Assembly (NCBI RefSeq): GCF_004359215.1
Contig: NC_090623.1
Coordinates: 1,317,627 to 1,381,626, forward strand
Length of the DNA stretch: 64,000 nucleotides
Direction of reading: 5' to 3'
DNA from: Bremia lactucae
Lineage: Eukaryota; Oomycota; Peronosporomycetes; Peronosporales; Peronosporaceae
The position numbers and the translations under genes are program-made. The notes beneath the pieces were generated by a model. That model saw only the letters and a program-made list of their open reading frames with translations. It did not search any database and was not told where the DNA came from. Positions 33,254-45,545 of the stretch are shown here, one piece after another. The first letter of the stretch is position 1. Every line of letters begins with the position of its first letter.

Positions 33254-33559
33254 ACCCCAATCAAGAAGACCAGATCCTTACTTTTCGTATAGCTCTTTTC
33301 CATCTGAAGGACGAAATGATAGTTTCCTCTGGCGAGCGTCAGGGACTCGAATACAACCCATCTGTTGTGGAACGTATGCAGGAGGCATATTCGTTGCAGC
33401 TGCCCGCAACGGTGCAGGTGCTTGGAGCTACAAAAATTCCTGTGTAAAAAAACAACTTTTTTGTTCAAGTGTAAATGTGAAACTGCCACTGATATCTTAT
33501 ATATATTCATATACCTCTCTACATTGTTACACTTAACCCACAGCGCGGTCGTTTCAGTG

Positions 33560-34453
33560 ACGTCGTAGCCGCGATCAGTTGCCCATCACCGAAACTCCTC
33601 CACTGTCATGTAAGCCACATAAAAACATTTTCCAACACTACACTCATGAGCGTAGTGTCCTAACTTTTTACAGCGATTGCATTTCTGCAATCGCTTAATG
33701 TTCATGAGTGAGGTTTATCGCTTTCGACATAAGAGAGGTCCATAGTTTCAGGACCTCCAAGCTTGTGTCGTCTTGGAGGACGATATGATGACAAACTAGC
33801 TTGAGCCTGCCTCAAGCTCAAGTCCTCCTATTCCGCAGCGGATATTGCTACTTCAAGCGTATCCGATTCCAAGCGGAACAGGTGGGTCTTTACGGGACCA
33901 CCCGTAAGACCTTGCATGAACACCATAGCTAACGTGTGTTCAGGGACTGGATTGTTTGTGATACAACTCGCTAAGAGTCGTATATGCTGGGCATAAGCGT
34001 GCATCACGCTTACCTAGTTTAAATTCCATAAGCTCTGATTGAGCTCTGAACTCAGCCCTCAGCGGTTCAAACGCCTCTTGAGAGCCAAATCTATATGGGT
34101 CGCGCATCTTAAGGCCTAGTACCCAAGTTTTGGCACGACCTGCCAAATTTGACTAAGCAAATGCGACTTGCATTTGCTCGTCACAACGTGATAAGCCCTT
34201 ATGGCATCGTTTAACTCGACAACCATCTTAAGAGGGAAAATTCTTCGACTCCTTTATACTTATGGATGTCAATGTTTCGGGACGTGTGCGTCATTCCACG
34301 AACAGGGGTCTGTACCTGTTCTAATCTCAATAGTTCTGCCTGTTGAGAGCCTTGCCGATTAAGCAAGGCTACCTTCTCTTTCTCCTTCGCCTCGTCAAGT
34401 TCATATTGTACGGGCTTGGCGATGGCTGAATGGAGGGCATCTCTGTCCATTCC
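33560..34453 (-). pseudogene. Gypsy gag fragment (second copy of element G)
   Basis: Same sequence as 1810-2700, with the CCHC knuckle at 33640-33681 and the gag core at 33940-34146. Confidence 0.8.
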
Positions 34454-34955
34454 GAATGTAGGTGCACACGTCATTATGCGGCCACGCTCTACTTAGACAC
34501 AAAACACCCTAGCACAGCGAGGAAGCGGTTTAACCTGCTTCTCTTTCATGCAGTGAGGTAGTCGTGGTGGGCGCGTTAGCGTCCTCACCCAACGCACTAA
34601 GTACTCTAGTTAAGTCACGGGAGCGGTAATCCGGTTCCTCGTGCAAACTTACTAAGTATAAAGTACTTTTCACACTGATTTATATTTAATCGCATTAAAT
34701 AAAAATACCCTATTTTTACCAATCAAAATGTCATCTCTATAGATAACACTAAATATATATTGCGAGCGTATCTTTCTAAATTCCTCGCGTAACGAATGAC
34801 GCTAGCTCATCCCCGTTAATGTGAATGCACATTTGTGTCACATACACAACGGTTGGTCACAAATGTGAACCACACCCCAGTGCTGGGTCTAATTACTTTA
34901 TAAGTAATTGACCTTCCCGTTAAGTACACCAAGTGTACTTGGGGACTGTGAAACA
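34453..34955 (-). repeat. L2-type LTR (copy c)
   Basis: Identical to copy a at 2700-3202, as part of the 4.06-kb repeat. Confidence 0.7.
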
Positions 34956-35103
34956 TTAGGGCAGCTTTTCCCCGTTACACCACCTCTCAACGAACTTACA
35001 TTTTAAATTTGTCTAAGAGGAGTGAGGAACTCCGAGCAGCTTTACGCGCCGCAAGTTCACTCAATCACTCTAGCGATCTGTATTCACATACACGGCGCCA
35101 AAG

Positions 35104-35883
35104 ATGCCATTAAAAAGGGACCACGTTGGTGGGTTGTCTGTGAAGACGCCCACTCAACCTCGGACTAAGCGCACGCGCCGCGTTAACACGCCGGCAGCGT
35201 CTGATGCCTTGGTCGAAACGCCGACAGCCATTGCTACTGTCGCGCTAACAGGGTTTAAGGATCAATTCCACATTAACAGTAAGTAAGTTGATCCGTCGCT
35301 CATTGACAACTACAATGAGTCGACACCGTTGCCGTCACCTAATAGCAGTGATGCGGACAACAAGCTCATGAGAAAGAATGATGGCGCATTATTGTCCATT
35401 TAAACTTTTCTCATGGCTCGCAACATGGAGACAGCAACATTAACGAATGCTGTCTCGTCGTCTGCGCTGGAAAGCGCAGCGACAGGTAATGAGAGCACTG
35501 CCCATACAGCCGCAGCCGCTTCTTCGTTGGGTAAAAATCACAACGCCTTATGCTCAGGTCATGATCGATTATGTTTCTGACGTAGAGGATTTGGAGCCTA
35601 AAGCTCCGGCGACGACACGTGAACGCTCTCAGTTGGTGTCACAAGCCAGTCGTTTTGAACGGGGCTATGTAACGGGTGGCATTCCAAAGATGCCCCCTCC
35701 ATTTAAATGGCCTCGTTAGAACGGGCCAAGAGCGTCGCTCCTAGAGCGCGCTCTTGTAGACGCACATAATTATTATGGCGTCTTTCAATCATGGAGGGCT
35801 CAGGGAAAATCGCTTGGGCGTATTTTCCCGATCCCGGTCGTGTTGCGTTCAAATGAAACGCCCGACCAATACGAGGCGGAATT
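35104..35883 (+). pseudogene. aORF-B, second copy, cut by the N at 35884
   Basis: Repeats 3351-4062 and then continues about 65 bp with several mismatches, in part towards the allele-like sequence at 38870-38940, before the single N. It contains the basic N-terminus and the middle block; the coiled coil and RS tail are absent. Confidence 0.5.
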
Positions 35884-35884
35884 N
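35884..35884. other. Single-N contig join
   Basis: One N sits where aORF-B sequence stops and copia gag restarts, at a place equivalent to position 1164. The jump backwards in the repeat order marks an artificial join. Confidence 0.85.
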
Positions 35885-36300
35885 CCATTAGTACGTGACA
35901 CAAATCCGTAGAAGCGTACTGCATAATGTTTTCAAGTACTAGCGCTTCTGCACCGCCAATCGCGTAGCTCACTGCGGCGAGGTACAATAGTGTTTAGGCT
36001 AAGACCTCTTCGGGTTTTCCTTGCAGCTAAAATCTTGTTGGCTTGAGCTTGGGTAATTGTCGTCCGAAAATTTTAAGGCAAGCATTCCATTACATACTGC
36101 AGAGTAGGTTGCTATTGCCACCAAGTCTCAAGCTGCTTATGGTAGTTCCGCTCCGCAGTATCACCCAGGGAATGTCGAAGTAAAGCAGCCTTGACTTCTC
36201 GAGACCAAATGCCATCTGGGCCAGCACAAGCTGCCTGAGAACCGATGACCCCAATCAAGAAAAAACCAGATCCTAATTTTTAATATAGCTCTTTTCCATC
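35885..36300 (-). pseudogene. Copia gag fragment (third, diverged copy)
   Basis: Minus-strand gag with AAVSYAIGGAEALVLENI and the Trp-Trp region. It keeps about 29 bp near 36150-36185 (ALLRHSLGD-type codons) that the first two copies have lost, so it is closer to the ancestral sequence. Confidence 0.78.
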
Positions 36301-36549
36301 AAAAGGACGAAATGATAGTTTCCTCTGGCGAGCATCAGGGACTCGAATACAACCCATCTGTTGTGGAACGTATTCAGGAGGCATATTCGTTGCTGCTGAA
36401 CGCTACGGTGGAGGCGCTTGGAGCTACAAAAATACCTGTGTAAAAAACAACTTTTTTGTTTAAGTGTAAATGTGAAACTGCTACTGATCTATTATATATA
36501 TTCATATACGTCTCTACATTGTTACACTTAAACCACAGCGCGGTCGTTT

Positions 36550-37520
36550 CAGCGACGTCGTAGCCGCGAACAGTTGCCCATCACCGAAACTTCTCCACTG
36601 GCATGTAAGCCACATAAAAACATTTTCCAACACTACACTCATGAGCTTAGTGTCCTAACTTGTGACAGCGTTGCATTTCTGCAATCGCTTATTGCTCGAA
36701 AAGTGAGGTTTATCGCTTTCAACAAAAGAGAGGTCCATAGTTTCTGGACCTCCAAGCTTGTGTCGTCTTGGAGGACGATATGATGACAAACTAGCTTGAG
36801 CTTGCCTCATGTAATTTTCTCCTGTTCCGCAGCGGATATTGCTTCTTCAAGCGTATCCAGATCCAAGCGGAACAGGTGGGTCTTTTCGGGACCATCCGTT
36901 AGACCTTGCATGAACACCGTAACTAACGTGTGCATAGCTTGGTTTTATTCCTTTACGACCAGAGTGTTCATGGACTGGATTGTTTGTGATACAACTCGCT
37001 AAGAGTCGTATATGCTGGGCAAAAGCGTGCATCACGCTTGCCTTGTTTGAATTTCAGAAGCTCTGATTGAGCTCTGAGCTCAGCCCTAAGCGGTTCAAAC
37101 GCCTGTTTGAGTCGGGCTTTGAAAGCCTCTTTGCGAGCCAAAATATATATGGGTCGCGCATCTTAAGGCCAAGTACCCAAGTTCTGGCACGACCTGCCAA
37201 ATTTGAAGAAGCAAATGCGACTTGCATTTGCTCGTCGACAACGTGATAAGCCCTTATGGCATCGTCCAACTCGTCAACCATCTTAAGAGGGAGTCTTCTT
37301 CGACATCCCTATACTTAGAGATGTCAATCTTTAAGGTTTCATGACATGTGCGTCATCCCAGGTACAAGGGTCTGTACCTGTTGTAATCTCAATAGTTCTG
37401 CCTGTTGAGAGCCTTGCTGATTAAGCAAGGCTACCTTCTCTTTCTCCTTCGCCTCGTCAAGTTCATATTGTATGAGCTTGGCGATGGCTGAATGGAGGGC
37501 ATCTCTGTCCATACCGGATG
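36550..37520 (-). pseudogene. Gypsy gag fragment (third copy of element G)
   Basis: Minus-strand gag: N-terminus 37339-37510, core 37054-37281 (GRARTWVLGLKMRDPYIF), an AYAQHIRLLASCI block at 36950-37035, and a CCHC area near 36620-36690 with a 1-base shift. It retains segments deleted in the copies at 1810 and 33560. Confidence 0.78.
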
Positions 37521-38016
37521 TAGGTGGGCACGTCATAATGCGGCCACGCTCTACTTAGACACACACCCTAGCACAGCGAGGAAGCGGTTTAAGCAGCTTC
37601 TCTTTCATGCAGTGAGGTAGTTGTGGTGGCCGCGTTAGCGACCTCACCCAACCCACTAAGTACTCTGGTTAAGTCGTCACGGGAGCGGTAATCCGCTCCT
37701 CGTGCGCACTTACCAAGTAGGAAGTAGTTTTTAGACTGATTTATATTTAATCGTATCAAATATAAATACCTATTTTTACCAACTAAATATCATCTCTATA
37801 TAGAACACTTAATATGTATTGCAAGCGTATCTTTCAAGATACGTCGCGTAGCGAATGACGCTAGCCGTCATCTTCGTTAATGTGAATGCACCTTTGTGTC
37901 ACATACACAAGGGTTGGTCACAAATGTGAACCACACCCGAGTGCTGGGTCTAATTTCTTTATAAGTAATTCACCATCCCGTTAAGTACACCAAGTGTACT
38001 TGGGGACTATGTAACA
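37520..38016 (-). repeat. L2-type LTR (copy d)
   Basis: In element orientation it starts TGTTACATAG at 38016. It serves as 3' LTR for element H and 5' LTR for the G gag at its left. The internal segment has the standard orientation, unlike copy b. Confidence 0.72.
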
Positions 38017-38163
38017 TTAGTGCAGCTTTACCGCGTTACACCACCTCTCAACGAGCATACATTTTAAATTCGTCTAAGAGGAGTGAGGAACTGCGAGCAG
38101 CTTTTCGCGCCGCTAGTTCACTCAATCACTCTAACCTGTACTCACATACACGGCGCGCCAAAG

Positions 38164-39781
38164 ATGCCACCGAAAAGGGACCACGTTGGTGCGCGTCTGC
38201 GAAGACGCCCACTCAACTTCGCACTAAGCGCACGCGCCGCGTTAAGACGCCGGCAGCGTCTGATGCCTTGGTCGAAACGCCGACAGCCGTTGCAACTGTC
38301 GCGTTATCAGGGTTTAGGGATCACTTCCACGTTAACACTGAGGAAGTTGATCCGTCGCTCATTGTCGACTACAATGAGTCGACACCGTTGCCGTCACCTC
38401 ATAGCAGTGATGCGGCCAACAAGCTCATGAGAAAGGATGATGGCGCATTGTTGCCCATTCAAACTTCTCTAATGGCTCACAACATGGAGACAGCAACATT
38501 AACAAATGCTGTCTCGTCGTCTGCGCTGGATAGAGCAGCGACAGGTAATGAGAGCACTGCCCATACAGGCGCAGCCGCTTCTTCGTTGGGTAAGAACCAC
38601 AACTCCTTATGCTCAGATCATAATCGATTATACCTCTGACATAGAGGATTAGGAGCCTAAAGCTCCGCCGACGACACGTGACGTGCTCAGTCGGTGTCAC
38701 AAGCCAGTCGTTTTGAACGTGGCTATGTGACGGGTGGCATATCACTGATGCCCCCTCCATCTAAATGGCCTCGTTTAAACGGGCCAAGAGCGTGGCTCCT
38801 AGAGCGCGCTCTTCTAGACGCACATAATTATTATGGCGTCTTTAAATCATGGAGGGCTCAGGGAATATCGCTTGGGCATATTTTCCCGATCGCGGTCGTG
38901 TTGCGTTCAAATGAAACGCCCTACCAATACGAAGCGGACGCATTCATCCGCATTCCGATGCGATGAGATAGCGGTCGCAGTGAATTAATTTCGTCCGCTT
39001 GCAAGTGAAAGAAATCATGGGCGGTACTGTGCCCCCCTGTTTCTTCTCACAACGCTACTTCTGCTAGTCCATTTGAGACTAGCGAAGTAACCTCAGCTGG
39101 TGCTCCTTTTCATAGGCAGCCCAACGATGTCGGAGCATGAGTACCATATGATATGCAGTTGGCATCGTTCGATCGCAGACTTTACTAAAATCACAAGAAC
39201 GAATGCAACATCGGACGTACAAATCATCAAGCGAGAGTTTAGCCACCAAGGCGTGCACATGAATACGTAGAATATCGATCGGCTCCCAAGAATCAAAACT
39301 CTTTGGGTAAGCTTTCCATCGGACGACGATCAAATACTTTTGCCTCACGAAGCGGCGGGCAAGCTATCTTTCAACAAGGAAGCGTTGATTCCCACCCGCA
39401 TCCATCAGTGCGGGCGGCGCCCGATAGGAGTGGCGATGTCTCCCACCCACTTGCGGCTGCGTTATCTTCGTCCGTTCAGTCACAGGCGTTCAACGCTGCT
39501 GAACGACGTATTGCGAATCTCGAGGGTCAAGTCTCGCAACTGATCTCGGATCTTGTTGATGTCCGAGCGAAGGCTCGTCAGGGTTATGAAGACTCGCTTG
39601 GACCTCTTTGAAAGGAGAGGGATATGCTGAGGGATATGCGTTACTCGCGTGATGTCCCTCGCTCCCAAGTCCTTTTCGTGGTGGGAGGCGTCGCTCTGAT
39701 AGCCTTTCGCCTTCACCTTCACCTTCTCCCTCACCCGAACAACGCTCGAATCACAGTCGGCGTCACCATCGGTCTCCTTAG
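38164..39781 (+). pseudogene. aORF-B, diverged copy opposite element H
   Basis: The plus-strand frame starts at MPPKRDHVG. The run 38268-38639 is open for 123 codons, and the middle block (RLNGPRAWLLERALLDAHNYYGVF) at 38694-38966 is open. A coiled coil at 39480-39600 (AFNAAERRIANLEGQVSQLI) follows an open run from 39303. An Arg/Ser/Pro tail ends in TAG at 39779-39781. Relative to 3351-4841 the SP-rich part is 6 bp longer, preserving frame, while a 1-bp loss near 39665 shifts the tail. A 123-bp insertion near 39120-39242 interrupts the part opposite the chromodomain. Confidence 0.55.
39079..39348 (-). pseudogene. Element H chromodomain with a 41-codon insertion
   Basis: The minus strand shows KYLIVVRWKAYPKSFDSWEP, the chromodomain core, and the terminal AYEKEHQL helix also seen at 4265. 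Between them are 41 extra codons without a stop that are absent in element B. The insertion falls before the C-terminal helix. Confidence 0.78.
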
Positions 39782-41340
39782 ACGGATGGGGATATGTGAC
39801 CTCATTTGGGTCTACATACCGTTTCAGACGACCCACGTAAAATACAGGGTGCTTCTATAAATACGGAAGAAGGGTGAGCCTATAATTTTCGGTCTCTATC
39901 ATCCTCTACCACCGTAAAGGGTCCAATAAAACGCTGCAACAACTTCGTAGTACCTCCAGGTAGTACAGATTGCATTTTTAAAGAGGGTAGCAGTATTTAA
40001 TAGTACTTTTCCACCCACTCTAAAGCGTTCATTATTTTGCGACCATTCCGGTCCGCATATTCTTTTTGCTTGTCCTGTGCTCTTGCCGTTGCGTCACGGA
40101 CTTGAGGTGTGATGGCTAATCTGTCATTTACAAAGCGTTGAGCCTCGCTCACGCTTTTAGCATCAAGCTCGCCTATGATACCGCCAAGAAGTCGGTCATA
40201 TAACATAATTTTATTGACCACAACTTAATGGGCAGGGTCACTAAGGCATGTTTTTGAGATGATACCCTCATGGGTCATCGTCAGATTGAAGAAACTATGT
40301 CCCTCTTAAGCACCGAGCATAGTGAGGGGTCATCCCCCACTAAGACTCGGGCTGCGCACAAGCGAGACTGGCGTCCGAGGATGGTGCAGCCTGTGCATCC
40401 CATTTATATAAAACGGTGTCTGACCTGTACTGGCGTCGACACTGTTATTTATAGCGAACTCCAAAAAAGGCAATTGCTTACTCCACTCTTTGGGAGGTGC
40501 TATAGTGCGTAAGACATCCGCCACGACCCGATTGGCACGTTCGGTTTGGCCATCGGTCTGGGGATGATCTGCGGTCGACATGTGGAGCTTGCTACCTAGC
40601 AGCTCGAACACATCTCACCAAAAACCAGACGTAAAACGTGAATCCCGGTCCGATACTATGGGCTTGGGCATCCCGTGTAGTCAAGAAAAATGATCCAGGA
40701 ACAAGAGATCTGCCTCCTTGCTTGTGATCGATGTATTACATGGTGCTCAATGCACAATTTTGCTCAGTCTGTCTATAAAGACGACTAGCCCCGTCCTATT
40801 CTTATGATCGGGCGGCCTGCCAAACCTGAAGTCCAGACTTACTGACTTCCAGCAGTTAGTTGGAATCGGTAGCGGCTTCAGTGGCGCACTGCTGTACGGT
40901 GCAGGCTTTCTGCGCTGACACTGTTCGCAAGAGCAAATTTAGTTGGCGCCACCCATCTATATAGGTGAGGCCACCAAAATTTCTCTGACATTTGTAAGAA
41001 TGTCTTTTCACGGCCCAGATGCTCACTAGACGGCGCATCATGGAGCTGTGAAGGATCAACAGCTTGAGATCTGTGTCATAAGGCACATAAATTCTCAAGG
41101 GAATCACAATGTGACAGCTGATGCCATAAAAGGCCGCTGGAGCTAAAGCAATTTAGCTTAGCTCTTAGGTGCGACAGAAGGGTTACCTTTCGTCCACCAA
41201 AGTGATCCAATAGCAGGCGACAATGGTCCTCCTGATGACTGTAGCTCACTTTTATTTCAGAAGCTAACAAGCTCGTCACGTGGTATGCCTTCATGGCTGC
41301 CAACGTTGATGGCTGAAATTGTGCCTTAGCACTAGACACA
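39480..41340 (-). pseudogene. Element H integrase
   Basis: Zinc domain at 40860-41339, core at 40330-40850 with DHPQTDGQTERANRVV, and the post-core helix with AQDKQKEYADRNGRK at 39997-40221. GPY/F is at about 39840-40000, and an acidic tail reaches 39480. Stops lie near 40610 and 40690; the SDRDPRF motif reads with damage near 40640-40660. Confidence 0.82.
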
Positions 41341-41761
41341 CTTTCCTGGGTCTTACCTCAAAGTCTGGTCTACGCGATAAAGCGTCAGCCGAGACATTTG
41401 ACTTACTCGGCTCACATTCAACATTAAAATTAAATTCAGAGAAGAATGTAAGCCATCTTCCCATTCTAGTCGAGAGGCGCGGTGAGTTTATTGCGGTCCG
41501 CAGTGATGCGTGATCCGTATAAACCACAAATGAATCGGTGCCCATTAGGTGCACACTAAACTTGATAAGAGCATACTTTATTAAAAGTAGCTCTTTGTCA
41601 TGCACAAAGAAATTCAGTCCCGCGGCTTTCAAAAGCCGGAACTGGTACGATATGACACGGTAAACGCCGTCGTCATCCTTCTGCATGAGCGCGCTGCCGA
41701 TTGCAAAATTACTTGCATCGCAGACGACACTAGAGGGCTTATCCGCGTCTGGCAATGCCAA
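41291..41761 (-). pseudogene. Element H RNase H (156-codon open stretch)
   Basis: The longest clean RNase H in the window: SSVVCDASNFAIGSALMQ, VHDKELLLIKYALIKF, VVYTDHASLRTAIN, then the integrase-proximal ADALSRRPDFEV. Catalytic Asp and Glu positions are present. It degrades the RNA strand of the replication hybrid. Confidence 0.85.
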
Positions 41762-41799
41762 GACCGGTGAATTTGCAAGAGATTGCTCACTGATGTGAG

Positions 41800-42796
41800 C
41801 GCATCATCTTTTTTTCTTACTTAAACAATTCTGCTTCCTTTTTAAGGAGAACACATAATGATTTTGTTTACTCAACATAATTCTTGCTATATTTATGCAA
41901 GTTTAGCGAGCCCTAGGAATTGGCGCAAATCCATCACATCTCTTAAGATTGGCCATTCCTTTACTGATTTTACTTTGTCTGGGTCTGCTCGTACACCATG
42001 TACCTACGATGCAGCCCAGCACAGGTATCTCAAGACCCCATGAGACATTTTTTTCAAGTTGACGTACAATTGGGCGTCCTTCTAAGTCTGCATTATAGCG
42101 TCTAAATTACGTTTGTGCAACTCTATTGCGGTCAGCCCATCCTCGGTCCAACTATGCACGAATACATCGTCAAAGTAATGGGGCGCGTAGGAACGGTGCT
42201 GACAAATCACGTGAGACACCATCGATTACATGTCGCTGGTGCGCTTATCAACCCTTGAGGCATCACAAGCCGTTCCCGAAGCGTACCGCTTGGGGTACTT
42301 ACAGCTGTTTTGGCTACATCGGACTCTCTCATGAGTACCTGATAGAAGCCATCATTAAATCCAACGCGGAATAGATAGTTGACTTTCCCATGGAAATCAA
42401 AAAGACATCTTTCCGCGGGATTGGCGTTTGCGCCCGTATGGTCACGTGTTCAGCTTATTGTAAGCATTGAACCACGCGCCATCCTCCGGTGGCTTTACGC
42501 AAACAAAAGGTCGGACTGATGTGAAGCAATTTGCTCTCACGCACATGTCCCGCCTTGGCTCGCTAGTCGAAGAACTCATCGAATAATCGACTTGTTCTTT
42601 CGGCAATGGCCATTGCCTGGTCACAATACTTGGTTCCAGGTTCGAGGTCTATTTCGTGCCCGATGCCCCTATCTGCTGGTAGGCGGCTCGGCACTTCTTC
42701 TGGGAACACATTGCGATGTTTCCACAGAACCTTACAGAACGGACTGTCTCTCAAGGCATCCCAGCCTTGATCAGCGAAACGTTTCCTTTTTGTCAT
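41800..42796 (-). pseudogene. Element H reverse transcriptase
   Basis: The N-terminal region at 42563-42796 has GIGHEIDLEPGTKYC. Fingers lie near 42440-42560, palm at 42160-42430, thumb at 41820-42110. The YFDD area lies near 42165-42175 with a missing base. Unlike B and J, this copy keeps the whole RT N-terminal region. Confidence 0.8.
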
Positions 42797-42800
42797 TTTT

Positions 42801-43605
42801 TTAAATGATCACGTCTATTGTGGACGACGAGCAACAGTCCACAAAGTTCTCTTCTGGAGCTGGTTTAACTATTTCGTTGATCTTTCTTTTCTTTAATTCG
42901 GCAAGGAACAGATCCCACGACATCTCCGGGAGATTTACTATCTCCTCGGCAGATTTAAAGACTTGCCGGAGCACCTCAACTGAGGATGTCTCCGCAATTT
43001 CGTCTTTGACGGCCTCAAACACCTCGTTCAAAAGCCCGTCCTCTTTATTAGAGACTGATCCAAAGGTCACTCATTTGGACGTACCTTTGATCGTCCTAAT
43101 CTGTCGGGTACTCGTTCTTCGAGTCACCACGAAGTTTGACTGGGAAGCGGGTGCCGTTGCTCTCTGGCTAACGCACCCCTTTTAACCGCACCAGGCTCTA
43201 CGCACTGTGCCAGTTCATGCGACGCTTGATTTCCTCTCAGCTCGTCGTCTACTGCCACAGGCTCTCGGCTCTGAGCCGGACTACGGGACACATGACTACG
43301 TATCATTGCCCTTTTCACTACCCCAGTCTCCACGAGCTGGGTAGGAATTTGTGTTATGTCGGAACACTTCAAACTACAATAGGCTTAGTCTCTGGGTAGG
43401 AATTGGTGACGTTTGACATCCCGTCAACGCACTCTCAACTGTGCTTGCAACGACATCAGCTGCATACGTCTCTTGCAGGAGCACATCCTTTCCGGTGTCC
43501 TGCGTAAAGTTCGCAATTGTGCGTGTACGCCAGTCTATCCATGGTTGGTGCTTTGCCGACCACAGCATGCCAAGGATGAGATCACACGGCTTCTCTAACC
43601 AAAAC
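42801..43605 (-). pseudogene. Element H protease C-terminus and acidic linker
   Basis: The linker at 42801-43070 (VFEAVKDEIAETSSVEVLRQ) and the protease C-terminus at 43374-43600 (CDLILGMLWSAKHQPWIDW) are on the minus strand. At 43605 the sequence folds back into the same region on the plus strand. The catalytic DSGAS half and gag are missing. Confidence 0.8.
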
Positions 43606-43611
43606 ACCAAC

Positions 43612-45545
43612 ATGGATAGACTGGCGTACACGCACAGTTGCCAACTCTACGTAGGACACCGGAAAGGATGTGCACCTGCGAGAGACGTATGCAGCTGATG
43701 TCGTTGCAAGCACAGTTGAGAGTGCGTTGACGGGATGTCAAACGTCACCAATTCCCACTCAGAGACCTAAGCCTAGTGTAGTTTGAAGCGTACCGACTGC
43801 ATGCCAGATAACACAAATTGCTACCCAGCTCGTGGAGACTGAGGTAGTGAAAAGGGCAATGATAAGTAGTCATGTATCCCGTAGTCCGGCTCAGAGCCGA
43901 AAGCCTGTGGCAGTAGACGACGAGCTGAGAGGAAATCAAGCGTCGCATGAACTGGCACAGTGCGTAGAGCCTGGTGCGGTTGGAAGGGGTGCGTTAGCCA
44001 GAGAGCAACGGCACCCGCTTCCCAGTAAAACTTCGTGGTGGCTCGAATAACGAGTACCCGACAGATTTGGACGATCAAAGGCATGTACAAATGAGTGACC
44101 TTTGGATCAGTCTCTAGTTAAGAGGACGGACCTTCGAACGAGGTGTTTGATGCCGTCAAAGACGAAATTGCGGAGACATCCTCAGTTGAGGTGCTCCGGC
44201 AAGTCTTTAAATCTGCCGAGGAGATAGTAAATCTCCCGGAGATGTCGTGGGATCTGTTCCTTGCCGAATTGAAGAAATGAAAGATCCACAAATAGTTAAA
44301 CCAGCTCCAGAAGAAAACTTTGTGGACTGTTGCTCGTCGTCCACAATAGACGAGAGCGTTTTAAAAAAGGACAAAAATAAACGGTTCGCTGCTCAAGGCT
44401 GGGATGCCTTGAGAGACAGTTCGTTCTGTAAGGTTCTGTGGAAATATCGCATTGTGTTCCGAGAAGAAGTACCGAGCCGCCTACCAGCAAATAGGGGCAT
44501 CGGGCACGAATCAGGCCTCGAACCTGGAACCAAGTATTGTGAACAGGCAATGGACATTGCCGAAAGAACAAGTCGATTATTTCGATAAGTTCTTCGACAA
44601 GCGAGCCAAGGCGGAATATGTGCGTTAGTGCAAATTGCTTCACTGCAGTCCGACCTTTTGTTTGCGTAAAGCCACCGGAGGATGGCGCGTGGTTCAATGC
44701 TTACAATAAGCTGAACACGGTGACATACGGGCGCAAATACCAATTCCGCGGAAAGATGTCTTGTTGATTTCCTTGAAAAAGTCGACTATCTTTTCCGCGT
44801 TGGATTTAAATGATGGCTACTATCCAGTACTCATGAGAGAGTCCGATGTGGCCAAAACAGCTGTAAGCACCCCAAGCGGTACGCTTCGGACGGCTTGTGA
44901 TGCCTCAAGGGTTGATAAACGCACCAGCGACATTCTATTGATGTTGTCTCACGTGATTTGTCAGCACCGTTCCTACGCGCCTCATTACTTTAGACGCTAT
45001 AATGCAGACTCAGAAGGACGCCCAATTGTTTGTCAACTTGAAAAATTGTTTCTTGGGGTCTTGAGATACCTGGGCTGGGCTGCATCGTAGGTACATGGTG
45101 TACGAGCAGACCCAGACAAGGTAAAATCATATAAGGAATGGCCAATCTAAGAGATGTGATGGATATGCGCCAATTCCTAGGGCTCGCTAATCACTTGCAT
45201 AAGTATAGCAAGAATTATGCGGAGCATACTAAATTATTATCTGATCTCCTTAAAAAGGACACAGAATAGGTTTGGCTAAGAGAACAAAAAGATGCGTTCA
45301 CATCAGTGAAGCAGTCTTTTGTAGAGGCACCGGTCTTGGCATTGCCAGACGCGGATAAGCCCTTTAGCGTCGTCCGCGATGCAAGTAATTTTGCAATCGG
45401 CAGCGCGCTCATGCAGAAGGATGACGACGGCATTGACCGCGTCATCTCTAATCAGTCCCGGCTATTAAAAGTCGCGGAACTGAATTACCCTGTGCATGAC
45501 AAAGAGCTACTTTCAATTAAGTATGCTCTTGTCAAGTTTCGTGTA
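43612..45545 (+). pseudogene. Element I: plus-strand B-type protease-RT-RNase H segment
   Basis: Starts at MDRLAYTHS-region protease codons. It continues through the linker at 44100-44340, RT N-terminus at 44340-44590, palm at 44761-44990, thumb at 45110-45240 and RNase H at 45306-45545 (FSVVRDASNFAIGSALMQ, where the first Cys is Arg). The palm has lost the catalytic YFDD box and following codons by a deletion between two ttt runs near 44992. It mirrors element H on its left and element J on its right. Confidence 0.8.

Larger units (their letters stand above)
31754..35815. repeat. 4.06-kb direct repeat of 1-4062
   Basis: Every feature of 1-4062 recurs with a constant offset of 31,753 and no difference that I could find by eye. 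Over the next 65 bp (to 35880) several mismatches appear, and a single N follows at 35884. The repeat may continue left of the window for the first copy. Best explained as a duplicated contig end; a very recent duplication is the alternative. Confidence 0.85.
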
